From the NCBI GenBank assembly GCA_022457155.1, contig JAJGOT010000197.1, positions 574,001 through 638,000 on the forward strand: a stretch of 64,000 bases of DNA, in the 5' to 3' direction. Below, one piece after another: positions 1-12,398 of the stretch. The translations under genes and the position numbers were made by a program. How positions within the stretch are numbered: the stretch's first letter is position 1; each line of letters opens with the position of its first letter. Origin of the DNA: Cladopsammia gracilis. Lineage: Eukaryota; Cnidaria; Anthozoa; Scleractinia; Dendrophylliidae. The notes beneath the pieces were generated by a model that saw only the letters and a program-made list of their open reading frames with translations, was not told the DNA's origin and made no database searches.

Positions 1-196
1 AACGGTACCTATTCTGCAGTCGTCCCTTTGAAAGCCCAAAGACAAAAACAAGTTCAATATACATAAAGCCATTTCTTTTCGTGAGGAAGATAAACTTGCG
101 GTGGTGATGAACCTGCAAACATTGGCGTCATTCTGGAAGGGCTCCGGATCCATTACGACATGAAATTGAAAGAAAGTTTTGATTTATTTTTTCCAG

Positions 197-3100
197 AGAA
201 CTTTTCATAGACGAAACAGGAAACTTAAAGAAGTTAGGAACTGTTCTAAAAATGCCCAAGTTTGCGAGAACTTTGGAGATAATTCGAGATAACCCAGATA
301 GTTTCTACACTGGTGAGCTGGCCAAGGATATTGTAAAAGATATTCAAGATGGCGGTGGTATCATTACACTGGAGGACTTGAAAAATAAAAGGACCGCAAT
401 TCGAACACCCCTTTCTGAAACGATGGGAAACTACACGTGGTATACGAACCCACCTCCGGGAAGTGGCGCTGTTCTTTCAATGATCCTCAACATAGTGAAA
501 GGTAAAATCTCTTGTTTGTATTCTTGTTGCAAATGCAATTAATTTTCCCTTTTGGGTGTAATAAAACAAATTGATCGTTTTTCCTGTTATACAGGTTATA
601 ATTTCACGGAGGCTAGCCGCAGAGATCTTAATAGCTCAGTCTTGACTTATCATCGAATAGTGGAGGCTTTCAAGTTTGCTTATGCGTACAGGGCTCTGCT
701 TGGAGATGAAGACTTCTGGAACGTGACAGAGGCGAGCACTTGATTATATTATTTTCTTAAGGCAATCAGTGTACTTAACAATTGCCACGTGGTCATGGCC
801 CTTGAGAGTTAAAATATAGTAATCTAGTACAGCAAACTAGTAGCGAAGTTTGCTGGACCAATGCAACCGATCAACGGATGAAGGTGAAACTAAAGGTGAA
901 GTTAACACAAGATATTTTTGAAAGTCAAAGACAGCAAACATTCGACTCTTTTATTTCTTCTTTCACCAGGTTGTAAAAAATATGACTAGCGGCGCCTTTG
1001 GGAATTATCTTCGGCACAAGATCTACGATAACCGAACCTTTGACAACTACACTTACTACGGAGATTTTTACTCCAGTACTAATGTTGGAGGGACATCTCA
1101 TCTGTCAATCATTTCCCCGGATGGGGACGCGGTTGCCGCCAGCAATACGATAAACCTCTAGTACGTATGCTTTTGAATCGTTAGTACAGTATCAAAACTC
1201 AACCGGCACCACAGGATCGAAACTACTGCTTAATAAATTTCATTTGATTTGTTACACTCACTTAGAGTTCATCCAAAGGCTTGAAATACAGTGGAACCTC
1301 CATGTACGACCACCTCTCGTAAGCGACCACCTCTCGTAAGCGACCACCTCTCCTAAGCGACCACCTCTCCTAAGCGACCACCTCTCCTAAGCGACCACCT
1401 CTCCTAAGCGACCACCCCTCCTAAGCGACCACCTCTCCTAAGCGACCACCTCTCCTAAGCGACCACCCCTCCTAAGCGACCACCTCTCCTAAGCGACCAC
1501 CTCTCCTAAGCGACCACCTCTCCTAAGCGACCACCTCTCCTAAGCAACCACCTCTCCTAAGCGACCACCTCTCCTAAGCGACTACTTCTCCTAAGGTGAC
1601 CGCATCTCTTAAGCGACCACCTCTCTTAAGCGACCACCTCTCCTAAGCGACCACCTCTCCCAAGCGACCACCTCTCCTAAGCGACAACTTCTCCTAAGGT
1701 GACCGCATCTCCTAAGCGACCACCTCTCCTAAGCGACCACCTCTCCTAAGCGACCACCTCTCCTAAGCGACCACCTCTCCTAAGCGACTACTTCTCCTAA
1801 GGTGACCGCATTGCCTAAGCGACCACCTCTCTTAAGCGACCACCTCTCCTAAGCGACCACCTCTCCCAAGCGACTACCTCTCCTAAGCAACAACTTCTCC
1901 TAAGGTGATCGCATCTCTTAAGCGACCACCTCTCCTAAGCGACCACCTCTCCTAAGCGACCACCTCTCCTAAGCGACCACCCCTCCTAAGCGACCACCTC
2001 TCAAGCGACCACCTCTCCTAAGCGACCACCTCTCCTAAGTGACCACCTCTCCTAAGCGACCACTTCTCCTAAGGTGACCGCATCTCTTAAGCGACCACCT
2101 CTCCTAAGCGACTACCTCTCCTAAGCGACCACCTCTCCTAAGCGACCACTTCTCCTAAGCGACCACCTCTCCTAAGCGACCACCTCTCCTAAGCGACCAC
2201 CTCTCCTAAGCGACCACCTCTCCTAAGCGACCACCTCTCCTAAGCAACCACCTCTCCTAAGCGACAACTTCTTCTAAGGTGACCATATCTCCTAAGCTAC
2301 CACCTCTCTTAAGCGACCACCTCTCCTAAGCGACTACCTCTCCTAAGCGACCACCTCTCCTAAGCGACCACCTCTCCTAAGCGACCACCTCTCCTAAGCG
2401 ACCACCTCTCGTAAGCGACCACCCCTCCTAAGCGACCGTATCTCCTAAGCGACCACCTCTCCTAAGCGACCACCTCTCCTAAGCGACCACCTCTCCTCAG
2501 CGACTTTATCTCCTATTCGACCATTTTCCCTAAATACCAAACTTTCCAGTCAAATCATAAAAGTCGGAACCTCTCGTAAGCGACCGCGACCACTTTCAAA
2601 GCACTAAGCAACCACTTTATGCATCATAAGCAAAAGTACAAGAAAATGCTGCTCAATAGTTCTTCCAGAAAATGTATTATTGTGTTAAAAGCCATGTTAG
2701 CAGAGGAAGCGAAACCCTTTACTAATAGGGGACACTTAACTAAGATACATATAATACATAGAAAATACATATAAACTAAAGTCATCTTCAAAAGGGATGC
2801 TAAAAACTAGTTAAAGTCCCTTTAATGTAAGCACATTGCATTTTTAAGTAATGCAATAATACATTTATTGCTTATACATGTAGTCCATTCAAAGAGACCT
2901 GGTTCATCTGTACTCTGAAAGCTAGAAAAAGAAATACAACTTTGGACCCAACACCCTATAAAAACCCCAGTTCTAACCATAGAGGGCCACTGACTATTCT
3001 GATCAACGCCATGCACATATTGAGCTTCCCCTCAACCCTCCCCCTCCCCCCCCTCCCCCCCCCCCTCCCACGCCCAACTGGAAAGACGGCCGGATATACA

Positions 3101-5222
3101 GAGGTTTATGTCTGTGTCTTCAGTGCATTTATTTTCTTTGCTTTTATTTCTCTGGCAGCTTTGGTTCAAAGTATCGCTCCACACGTACCGGCATTATCTA
3201 CAACAACGAAATGGACGACTTTTCCACTCCTGGTAAAAAGAACGCTTTTGGCGTGGAGCCGTCGAAGAGCAACTATATCGCACCTGGAAAACGTCCCATG
3301 TCATCCATGACCCCGTCAATATTTGTGGATGCTATGGGCGTCCCTCGTTTGGTGGTAGGAGCCTCAGGCGGCACAAAAATAACGACTGCAATTTCTTTGG
3401 TGAGATATTTGTGCATCATGATTTTATATTTGAAAGTTTGATAGTCTGTTTAAACCTCCCAACATTAGATCAGGTTTTTCTGGAAACAGAGCGTGCCTTT
3501 AGTGGGTCATTTGTCATCCTTGGCTGTTTAAAGTAATTGCTGCGGAACGAGCGGAACGAGTGAGCAGCAACATAATCAGGATTTAAGAGAAATATATGAG
3601 AAAAAATATAAGCTACGAAAAATCTCGAATTGATCGCTTTTTACCAGAATTCACTACGCCACGAACACATTTTGGGCCAGAATGCACTGCGAGATTTGTA
3701 ATATTTTGGTCCAACATCGGAACTCAATACACCTTATTCCAAAATGGCGGCCATTTTATTATTCTTTTATATTCATGTAAATTAGCCCTCTTGGCCTCGT
3801 CAGCATGTGGAAAATACAAAGGAATTTTCAAGCGAAAACGAGGCCAAGAGTGCTAATTAACATGCATATAAAAGAATAATATATTGGCCGCCATTTTGGA
3901 ATAAGGTGTATAGCGTTCCGCCCAGATTCTAAAAATAGAATTGGCGCGCAGCATCATGGGATTGAAATGCGTACAAACATTCAAGAACTATGCAAGAAGT
4001 TACGAAAAAAGCAAGTGCTACGAAGCACTGTTCTTGGGTACAATTCGACAATTATCCACAACATTTACAGGAATCGCAAAAACTGGTGTTTCCGTGGCAG
4101 CCATTTTGAAATATTTGTCCGCATTTCGATCCCACAGTGCAATGCTGCCAAAGATGACGTCACCTGGGCGGAACGCTATTGTCGAAGGCTACCGCGAGTT
4201 GAGCGAGGTCCGTCATATTTACAAGTCATGGAAAGAAGAATTACTTCACCTTTTATTCCGCTTGCGTTTACTGTCCTTCGTGGTTCTAAAGTTTGATTGA
4301 CTGTAGATGAAACACCGAAGTGTGACCATTCAAATGAAAGCTATATTGAGAAGTATTTCCTGTGGTACTGTTTATCATGTTGTACAAGGTGGTTCTAAAT
4401 TCTGAGATTGTAGATGAAACACCTAAGTGTGACTATTCAAATGAAAGCTATTAAAAAGTACTTTCCTGTGGTACTGTTTAAATCCAGTACAAGGTGGTTC
4501 TAATATTTGAGTCTGTGGATAAAACACCAATGTGTGACCATTCAAAAGTGATTCAAATTTCCTGTGGTTCTGTTTATTATGCTGTACAAGATGGCTAACT
4601 TTTGAATCTGTGGGTGAAATTCTAAAATGTGACCATTCATTGAAAGTTATTGTACTTTCCTGTGGTACTGTTTATAATATTATGCTGTACAAGCTAAGGT
4701 GGCTATAATTTTTTTAGTCTGTGGATGAAATCCTACAGTGTGACCATTCAAATAAAAGCTATTCAGTAGTTCTTCCCTGTGGTACTGTATGTTATGCTGT
4801 ACAAACTGGAACCCAGCAACGCTTGGGTCTGTGTATGAAATCCTAAATTGTGACCATTCAAATGAAAGCTATTGAGCTGTGTGCTTCTATTTGACGATGT
4901 TTTTATGTATATTTTGGAACTAAAAGTTGGTTTTGTTTGTTTTGCTGGTTTATAGGTCGTTATGAATTACTTCTGGTTCAACCGAAATCTCTCGGAAGCT
5001 GTAGTCGAACCCAGGCTCCACCATCAGTTACTTCCGAACTACATTCGCATCGACAAAGACTACCAAATGCCCCTCGCCATTCAAGCGGGACTGCAGAGTC
5101 TTGGACACGAGGTTAAGAATATGAGCTTTTACGCAGTTGTACAGGCCGCGGCCACAAGTGCTGATGGGAAACTTTATGGCAAAGCAGACCCCAGAAAAAA
5201 CTCCTTTGCGGCAGGATTTTAA
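197..5222 (+). CDS. Gamma-glutamyltransferase (GGT-1), 3' five exons, 5' part off window
   Basis: Exons read as 197-501, 595-731, 970-1160, 3159-3399 and 4956-5222 (stop TAA). Phases join without a break and the product aligns along its whole length with animal GGT1-type enzymes, which cleave and transfer the gamma-glutamyl group of glutathione at the outer cell surface. The third exon holds the autocleavage and catalytic threonine in a G-G-T-S-H-L-S motif (Thr codon 1093-1095), followed by T-I-N-L-Y-F-G-S. The fourth exon has N-N-E-M-D-D-F, the paired serines (P-M-S-S-M) and G-A-S-G-G-T, which line the gamma-glutamyl site. The small subunit is therefore complete; only part of the large subunit is visible. 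Exon lengths 305, 137, 191 and 241 equal those of GGT-2 (26066-40288), so the two are duplicates. The 137-nt exon ends at GAG followed by GC rather than GT (732-733). The N-terminal anchor exons are outside the window. Confidence 0.9.
1308..2517. repeat. 17-bp minisatellite with higher-order structure
   Basis: About seventy head-to-tail copies of a 17-base unit (consensus CGACCACCTCTCCTAAG) lie in the GGT-1 intron 1161-3158. A variant unit containing AAGGTGACCGCAT recurs at about 1593, 1696, 1799 and 1902, exactly 103 bases apart (six units plus one base), then at 2071 and 2276. The array starts just after TA-CAGTGGAACCTC (1287-1300), which looks like the terminus of a pogo/Tigger-type MITE, so the satellite probably grew inside such an element. 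Copies are very alike, implying recent expansion. Confidence 0.95.
3027..3073. repeat. C-rich pyrimidine tract
   Basis: Almost uninterrupted C runs broken by single T residues. The tract lies about 90 bases before the acceptor of the fourth visible GGT-1 exon and could form G-quadruplex on the other strand. Confidence 0.85.
3729..3910. mobile_element. Foldback MITE
   Basis: Terminal inverted repeats: ACACCTTATTCCAAAATGGC on the left and its complement ending GGAATAAGGTGT on the right. Internal arms also pair (CTCTTGGCCTCG with CGAGGCCAAGAG). Non-coding; inside the last GGT-1 intron. Confidence 0.75.
3911..4178. mobile_element. Short inverted-repeat element abutting the foldback MITE
   Basis: TAGCGTTCCGCCCAG at 3911 and its complement CTGGGCGGAACGCTA ending at 4178 are perfect 15-base inverted repeats around about 240 bases of unrecognised sequence. 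Two overlapping open frames inside do not resemble a known protein. No clear target duplication was seen. Confidence 0.55.
4300..4890. repeat. ~105-bp tandem satellite, copy set 1
   Basis: Five to six diverged copies of a roughly 105-base unit. Landmarks such as GTGACCATTCAAATGAAAGC recur near 4322, 4429, 4534, 4629, 4740 and 4850, and TTTCCTGTGGTACTGTTTAT lies between them. The same unit reappears at 63440-64000, so this is a dispersed satellite family. It lies in the last GGT-1 intron. Confidence 0.9.
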
Positions 5223-5483
5223 ATAGTGGTTGAAGTGAAGAAAAGGCGGGTCACGTTTTTAACCAGTTAAACATTATGCTTAAAGACAGCAGCTGGGTAT
5301 ACATCCCAATTTCAAATTTGTAGAACTAAACGCCCTTAATTTAAGACAATTAATTGTCCCGCCGATAACAAAATTTCTCTCACCTTATCATTTCCATGTT
5401 ATATCACCAAATATGCAACTTAATTGGATAAAAAGATTCTATAGAGTAAAACAAAATCAGTAGTTTGAAGGTAAAGTGCAGCG

Positions 5484-5735
5484 GAATCCACCGTAGGAAA
5501 AAAAGATGGCGGCTGTTCATTTTACCACAATACTTTGCGGACCTAACACAGCACATAAGGCACAAAGAAAGCCAAATTTTTTCAATATTTGTTCCAGTAC
5601 TAAGGACATCGTGTAGACTAGGTTTGAAGATTTTAGAACTTTTCGTTACATTTTTATGAACGTTGTTAAGGTTTCTGTGCGCTAAGAATCATGGGTAAAG
5701 GTACCAGTCGCCATCTTTTTTCCTACCGAGGATTG
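5484..5735. mobile_element. Imperfect inverted-repeat MITE
   Basis: AATCCACCGTAGGAAAAAAA with following GATGGCGGCT on the left pairs imperfectly with AGTCGCCATC...CCTACCGAGGATT on the right. The interior is AT-rich and non-coding. Confidence 0.6.
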
Positions 5736-5921
5736 CATGGATGGAAGTGGATTACAGGTGACCTGATTTTTATTTCGTCAAGATATGAAAGTGCCATTCT
5801 TGTGGAACGTTGACTTTTTTTGCCGTGGGTGTATGTTTTGAAATCAAAACTTCGAAGGGTAGACATGCTTGATTGTTCCATACTCCACCACTTGAAGTTT
5901 ATGGTCTTTATGAACTTTCAT

Positions 5922-5985
5922 AAACCAGTGTCACATAAAACTTTGATTACATGATGTGATCAAAGTTTTATTATGTCACTGGTTT
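5922..5985. repeat. Near-perfect hairpin
   Basis: AAACCAGTGTCACATAAAAC with adjoining TTTGAT pairs with ATCAAAGTTTTA...TGTCACTGGTTT across a short loop. Probably the remnant of a tiny MITE. Confidence 0.7.
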
Positions 5986-7544
5986 CCAAACGACAGCGGT
6001 TACTATAGCAACGCCGGCCAGCTTATTGCCCTTTGTTTGGCATAATGTCGTTTTTCTAAAAAATCTAGTTGGATACTTCATGATAAAAATTTCAAGTTTT
6101 GTAGTACTCACGTATCACTAGCTGCAGACGAAGTTTCAAGAACATTTTTATGATGGTTCTCGCGAGTAAATCAATAATCATTTTTTAGGGTATGATAGGC
6201 GAAATAGTAATAAAAAGCAAATAATTTCCAGAAAGCAAAATACATAGAGCAATAAAGATATTATTTGAAAACAACCAGCTGCTAAAATAATGATTGCAAA
6301 GTAAAGGACAATCATTATTTTAACGGCTGGCTTAGGAAGCTCCTGACCATAATCATGAAAACACGATATATCGGCCCAGACATTGTAAAGTCTACGATAC
6401 ATATTATGGGCTATAGGAAAATGCATTTTAACTAATTAAGAAAAGTTTTATTTTTCTCAAATAAAGTTAGTTTACTCACACTGCACATGCACATATACTT
6501 TGAAGTAGTCCTGTCTTTGCTAGTCGCTTCTTCCCATATATATTTCGTGAACACAACTTAAAAAGCAGAAATAGGGCCAACATTCTTTAGGTTTTGGTAA
6601 CCAAGCGTTTTCTTCGATCCAATCCCAGGCGCGGGCGCTGATTGCTTGATTTCCTTCCCCCCCCCCCCCCCCCCCCCCCGTGTTATCCCTAAAAACGGTT
6701 ACCGTAGAATTCCGATGGCAACGGAAGTAATGAAGTAAGTAATGTTATTTTTTTTGGCATATACGTCTCGGAACGCCTCACAGGATTGGCTGAGGAAACA
6801 ATAAAACAGAACAGAATAATGGACCCTAGCCTCGGGGGGTATTGAATAAAGTTTTGTGCGGGCCGCGGATGCTCAGCCCCGAGGTCCAAACCCTTACCCT
6901 TTCATATACCTGTCATTGAAAATGATACCCCTTTCTTATACCTTTCATTGAAAATGGTACCTCTTTCATACGACTTTCATTACAAATGGTACCCCTTTCA
7001 TATAGCCTTTACGTGCGTCTGTTTGATATATTTTGATAGGCCTTTTTTATAATACTTAAATGGCAGTTTTCCCTGCCTTTTTTCATACTTCAACTTACCC
7101 TTTCCTATACTTCGTGAAATCCCTACCCTTTCATAGACCTCCAGCCTTAAAAAGGTACCCTTTTCGGGCGGAGCATCCCCGTATAGCCCATTATATATAA
7201 TAAAATCTCTAAGTGTGTCCGACGACGATACCGGCCGTGTCACTTGCCGTTTACTGTGTGTTTTTAACTGGATTCGCAATAGAGAAATACTGTCGTGTTC
7301 GTGAACAGTCGATGTTCAAAATGACGCATATAGAACGTGTCAGCTTCAGTATATGTTTGCAGTGCTGATCTAGCTGGAGGGGTTCCACTGTATGTTTTCT
7401 TTAACGTTTTGTTTGCCAAAAACAGAAACAAACATGTGCAAAAAATATCGTTTGCGGTAATACGTTAATTCCAGAAAAGAAAATAGTTATTCATGTAATA
7501 ATTAACTACAGAAGCTCATAACACGTGATAAGCTTCTGTTAACT

Positions 7545-10136
7545 ATTATAATTCAACACATTGATACACTGCCCAAATATGGTAAAAAAGTTATCGATAT
7601 GCGTTATGTCTACATGACATATAACCAGCGATGGCGGTAAATCTCGCATTTTGAAGGAAAGTGAAAATGACTGCTGGCTGCAATTTCGTATTTTGTGGCA
7701 AAAAAGTGCGTGAACTATTAGTTAAAAAGGGAAAAGAAAGAAAAAAAGAGAAGAAAAGAAAACAGAAAAAGTATTGTTCACATGATTGGACAAAAAAGGC
7801 GCGAAATTTTCCCGTTGTCGCGGTCACGGTACTGGTTGCAGTGTTTCTTGGCGTAGCTGAATGAAAACTGGTTCAAAGTTTGACCGCTCGACAAGGAGTG
7901 AATGAAGGAGCACAATTTTCGTAAAATTCCTTTGGTAATCACCTCTGGAATATGATATAGGCTTGATGCTTCCTCAGAATAGTTTCTGATCTCGTTATTA
8001 CGACTGTAGGAGCTAAGAAACGAGCAAGTTTAAATTTGTAAACAACGTTGATCGACTCAGCTCGTACTTCGATGTTTAAAAATTTGGTGCTGATGGAAGG
8101 GAATAAAAAGCCAAATCAACTACAGGTATGTTTTAACCGTTTCTTGTATCCTTTAGCTGTGAATTTTTGTAAGACATAGTTCACGCTGCAGTTCTTTCCG
8201 ACTTTTCGCCGCTATGTTTAGGTTCGTAGCCGTGTGTTTGTTCAATTTGCTTTGATTCTGAATTGACCTTTTCAAGATACGAAACACTTGTAACTAAGAT
8301 ATTCTATGCCATTTTACTGTGTTTTAATTCTGGTAGTCACTACTTTGTCCCGTTCTTTGAGTAGACGAAAGCTCTTTGTAGAAACTCTCAATTGATTGTG
8401 TACACTAAATTAATTTTAGCTTAGCAAAAGTTTCGGCATTCGCTGTTGTTGTTTAAGAAATGGTGCGAGGCAAAATATTGTTGTTAGCCTTTTTACTTAA
8501 TGAAAGGTTGTATAATATCTCAATGAATTTTTTCTCGAAACTGTGATTTGTTATCAATGTGTTGAATTACAAAACAGTTATAGTGTTCAAGCTTGCACAA
8601 TATTGACAAAGGCGCCACTTTCATTCATGAACTGTGTGATGTTGCAAGTTTCGCGCGGTAAAACATATGTAAGCTTTTTTAAATAAAAGGCTTGTTGGCG
8701 ATATTTTTCCTTCAAACTGTGCTTTGTTATCAATGTGTTGAATTATAAAACTATTATAGCGCTCAAGCTTGCGTGATATCGCCTAATTTTAGCCGACTCG
8801 GCCTAAGGCCTCGTCGGCTAAGTATTAGGCGATATCACGCGCGCTTTCGCGCTATAATAGTTAATTATAGCGCGAAAGCGCGCGTGATATCGCCTAATAC
8901 TTAGCCGACGAGACCGTAGGCCGAGTCCGCTAAAATTAGGTTTTATAATTCAACACATTGATAACATAGTACAGTTTGAAGAAAAAATATCGCCGACAAG
9001 CCTTTTATTTTAAAGAAAGCTTACATATGTTTTACCGCGCGAAAGTTGCAACATCACACAGTTCATGAATGAAAGTGGCGCCTTTGTCAATATTGCGTAA
9101 ACTTGAACACTATAACTGTTTTATAATTCAACACATTGATAACAAATCACAGTTTCGAGAAAAAATTTATTGAGATATACAACCTTTTATTGAGTAAAAG
9201 GCTTACAACAATATTTTACCTCGCGCCATTTCTTTATAATACACAACAAACAGCGAATGCCAAAACGTTTGCGGAGCTAAAATTAAATTGAGAGTTTCTA
9301 CGAAGAGCTTTCGTCTACGTAAAGAACGAGACAGAGTAGTGATTACACGAATAAAAACACATGCAGTAAAATGGCATAGAATTTCTTTAGTTACAAGTGT
9401 TCGTGTCTTAAAACATATGGTTCAATTCAGAATCAAAACAAATTGAACAAACAAGCGGCTACCTAAACATAGCGGCGAAAAGTCTGAAAGAACTGCGCCG
9501 TGGACAGTATGTCTTTCAAACATTCACAGATAAAGGATACAAGAAACGGTTAAAACAACGTTACCTGTAGTGGATGTGGCTTTTAGTCCCTTCCATCAGC
9601 GCACTAAATTTTCAAACATCGAAGCACGCGGACTGAGCTGAGTCGATCGCTGTTGTTTACAAACTTGCTCGTTTTAGTTCCTACAGCCGTAGTGGCGTCA
9701 ATTCGCTTAAAACAAAGATCAGAAACTTTTCTGAGGAAGTATCAAGTCTAATCATATTCCAGAAGTGATTACTAAAAGCATTTTCACATCTTGTCGAGCG
9801 GTTGACTTTGAACCAGCTTTCATTCACCTTCGCCAATGCAAGAGACTCTGCACTGCGACCGCGACAACGCGAAAATTTCGCGCCTTTTTTGTCCGATCAT
9901 GTGTCAATAATTTTTCTCTTTTCTTTTCTTCTCTTTTTTTCGTTCCTTTCCCTCTTTTATCTAATGGTTCATGCATTTTTCTCCCAAAAACACGAAAGTG
10001 CAGGCAGCGGTCATTTTCACTTTCCTTCAAAATGCGAAATTTACCGCCATCGTTGGATATAAGTCATGTAAGACAGCGTATATCGATAACTTTTTGACCA
10101 TATTTGGGCAGTGTATCAATGTGTTGAAGTTATAAC
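7545..10136. repeat. 2.6-kb palindrome (large inverted repeat, arms ~1.3 kb)
   Basis: The left arm read forward matches the right arm read in reverse over its whole length. Anchor pairs: GCCCAAATA at 7571 with TATTTGGGC at 10101-10109; TTATCAATGT at 8551 with its complement at 9133-9142; TTCAAACTGT at 8711 with ACAGTTTGAA at 8971-8980. These give a centre near 8840-8847. The middle (about 8777-8940) contains a second hairpin rich in GATATCGCCTAAT, TTAGCCGAC and GCGCGAAAGCGC. Arms have diverged by point changes and small indels, so this is not an assembly duplicate. The outer tips share TTCAACACATTGATACACTG. Open frames in both arms (7661-7864, and its mirror near 9824-10030) are lysine-rich and unlikely to be genes. 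It is probably a giant non-autonomous foldback element or an inverted duplication of one. Confidence 0.85.
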
Positions 10137-10139
10137 ACT

Positions 10140-12122
10140 CATTAGATTGCTTTCCCTTTGCTTCCTTGTTTTTCACCTAATTAATTGGGCGTAGCGACCA
10201 AGTATTAAAATGCAGTTTGGTCATACACAATTGTGCAGTATTGCGCAACTCTGGGGATGGCGGGATTTTTCAAACCTTCACCGCGGTCACACGTCCGAGT
10301 CTTTTTTCGTTTTATTTGGTGGGATTCATTTAGTATCAAGTGGAAACGTGGGCAAGGATGTGTAAAATAATTAGTTTATGTAACTATCTTTTCATCTTTC
10401 CGGCTCAAAATAACGAGCTTCTTTTCGATCGTTGAAAACTAATCAAAACGCTTCGTGCCTGAGCAAAATTGTGTTGGCAAATGGCGCCGACAGTTCTGCG
10501 GTTCATAGTTTTTAAACGCTTAGAACTTTTTTTAGTAAACTTTCAAAACGTTTGGCGAGTTGACAGTGTATTGTTAATATATGAAACTTTTAATAAACAG
10601 TGAAAATGACAACCTTAACTTTGAAGTACTTTGGTTAACTTTTGCAAATTTCTCTCGTTTGACCGCGGTGGAGTACCGTATTTTCTCAATTAAACGCCCC
10701 CAGCGTTTATTTCAAACTTGGCCTAGTGGACCCGGCGTTTCTTTGAATCAGCAGTTTGTTCTCGCCCGCCATTTTTTAAGAAAGGGTTATTATTCGTTTT
10801 ACTTGGCAGCCGTGTACCTTGCCCTTAAATCTTAAGTTTATTATACCACAAATAAACGTTTGAGGGGCTTACTTTCAACTTCCTCTATTATACCCGGCGT
10901 TTATTCGGGGCCCGGCGTTTAATCGAGAAAATGCGGTACACCTGTGACACCTGTTGTTTGTTGATGCGAGGCGAACGTCACAAAGTGCGAGTTGTGTTTT
11001 CTCTGTTGTAACTAACAGTTTCATATTCAATATGCGTAAGGAAATTACTCAAGAAGACACTGCGAAAGTATTTGACACTCGCGATTTTTAAATTCTACGA
11101 CAATGATACCTTCATGACGGAAACCCGCTAACACATGTTTATATTCCACATGGCTTGGTTTCCTTTGCTCTCGTAGGGGATTATCTTGAGTAATCGCCGC
11201 TAATTGTCAACTGTCTGAAAGGGAGTGCGGGGCTAAAACAATAGCAAAACAATGGAATATATTCACCTCAACATATTCCCCCGACATATTCCCCTCTCAA
11301 CACCAGCTAACACCCAAAGTTGCAAACAAAAATAACAGCCAAGCAAGAAAAATTTGTCACCAACTTTAAGAATTCTTACATTTTGAACACAACCGAGCAA
11401 TTTTTTAAATTGAACACAGACGATGATCGTTCCGAAATACTGGATTACTGGATTCTACTTACTGCTGCGATATCTTGACATTGCTTAGCATCTTGGCATC
11501 CGTTTTTAAAACACAGATTAACAATCTTGCTGTCTTCTAGTTAGTGTTATATAGTTGCTTATCATTGTATAATTTTTCTCCTTCTAATTCATTGTGTGTG
11601 GCAAAATAAATAAAATAAAAAAAAAATAATAATTGGAATAGTAAACGTTTTTAGTACACGGCTTTTCTGTAAAGCAGTTAGTTACTGATGTAAACACCGT
11701 GTTTAAATAAAGTTTATTCATTCATTCATTCATCTTCGAACAATACCTCAGTCACTTCTGCAACGCTAAACTGCGCGTTATCATAAGCACTTCGAGGTTG
11801 TTCAGTCGCGAGCTCCTCGCCTAGCTTACTGCTTACATTTAACGAGCCACTGAAACTGTTCCGAGTAAGAAACAAGTCGTCTGCTGAGTCACTCATGTCT
11901 TCTGATCTTGGAGTAAATAAAGCACAGACACGACGCAAAACATGTTTGTTCTGTACGAAATCCCCGTGCGTACGTTCAGCATTTTTATTCTATTGTTTTC
12001 CACACATACAAAGGCATTCCGATATATGCATTGCACAAAAGCGTTTGTTTGTCATTGGGCAGTCAACCTCGCCCATGTGGAATATAAGCCGGTTATTTTT
12101 AGGCACCTCGTGGATACGTGAT
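10140..12122. other. Gene-free interval before the Harbinger element
   Basis: No coding exon recognised. About 10290-10670 is a dispersed repeat that recurs in reverse orientation at about 37865-38150 (shared words include GGGCAAGGATGT, TTGACCGCGGTGGAG and AACTTTTTTTAGTAAACTTT). A TA-flanked MITE follows at 10676-10936. 11000-12120 is AT-rich, with a short ATTC run near 11715 and nothing else seen. Confidence 0.6.
10676..10936. mobile_element. MITE with TA target duplication
   Basis: Terminal repeats CCGTATTTTCTCAATTAAAC and the complement of GTTTAATCGAGAAAATGCGG, flanked by TA at 10674-10675 and 10937-10938. The TA site suggests a Tc1/mariner-type mover. The interior repeats GGCGTTTA-like words and is non-coding. 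Confidence 0.8.
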
Positions 12123-12398
12123 TTAGGGTGTGTTCACACTTGGTGCCCGAGCACGGTGCCCGAGTACGATTATTGCTGGGCACTAATGTGAACACACCAT
12201 TTTTTCAAGTACCCACGCCAGAATTCGGGCACGGTGGCCGTGCCCGAGTACAAGGTCGAGACCTTGTACTCGGGCACTAAGGTGGGCACTGGTTCCCAGT
12301 GTGTACGCGTTTTGCGTTAGTTCCGAGGCACTTTACCCACAAACCACTGCTTTGCGTACCCACAATTCCCTGGTACACTCACTTGTTCGTGGTCAAAA

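Larger units (their letters stand above)
5223..7544. other. Gene-free interval downstream of GGT-1
   Basis: No convincing coding exon. It holds an inverted-repeat element (5484-5735), a hairpin (5922-5985), a poly-C run (about 6656-6679) and a low-complexity segment (6893-7165) with recurring CCCTTTCATA and GAAAATGGTACC-like words. The end of a pogo-like element (GGGGTTCCACTG near 7380) is also present. Confidence 0.7.

Noticed and set aside
1308..2517. CRISPR-like array
   Set aside because: Units are contiguous 17-mers with no unique spacers, in an intron of a eukaryotic gene.
2942..3310. 122-residue proline-rich frame before the fourth visible GGT-1 exon
   Set aside because: Runs through the C-rich tract and enters the GGT exon in the wrong frame.
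3941..4300. Overlapping 119- and 109-residue frames in a GGT-1 intron
   Set aside because: No ATG start for the longer frame, no recognisable motif, and they lie across an inverted-repeat element.
7661..7864. Lysine-rich ORF in the left arm of the 2.6-kb palindrome
   Set aside because: The mirrored frame in the right arm differs by indels and there is no known motif; composition comes from an A/G-rich run.
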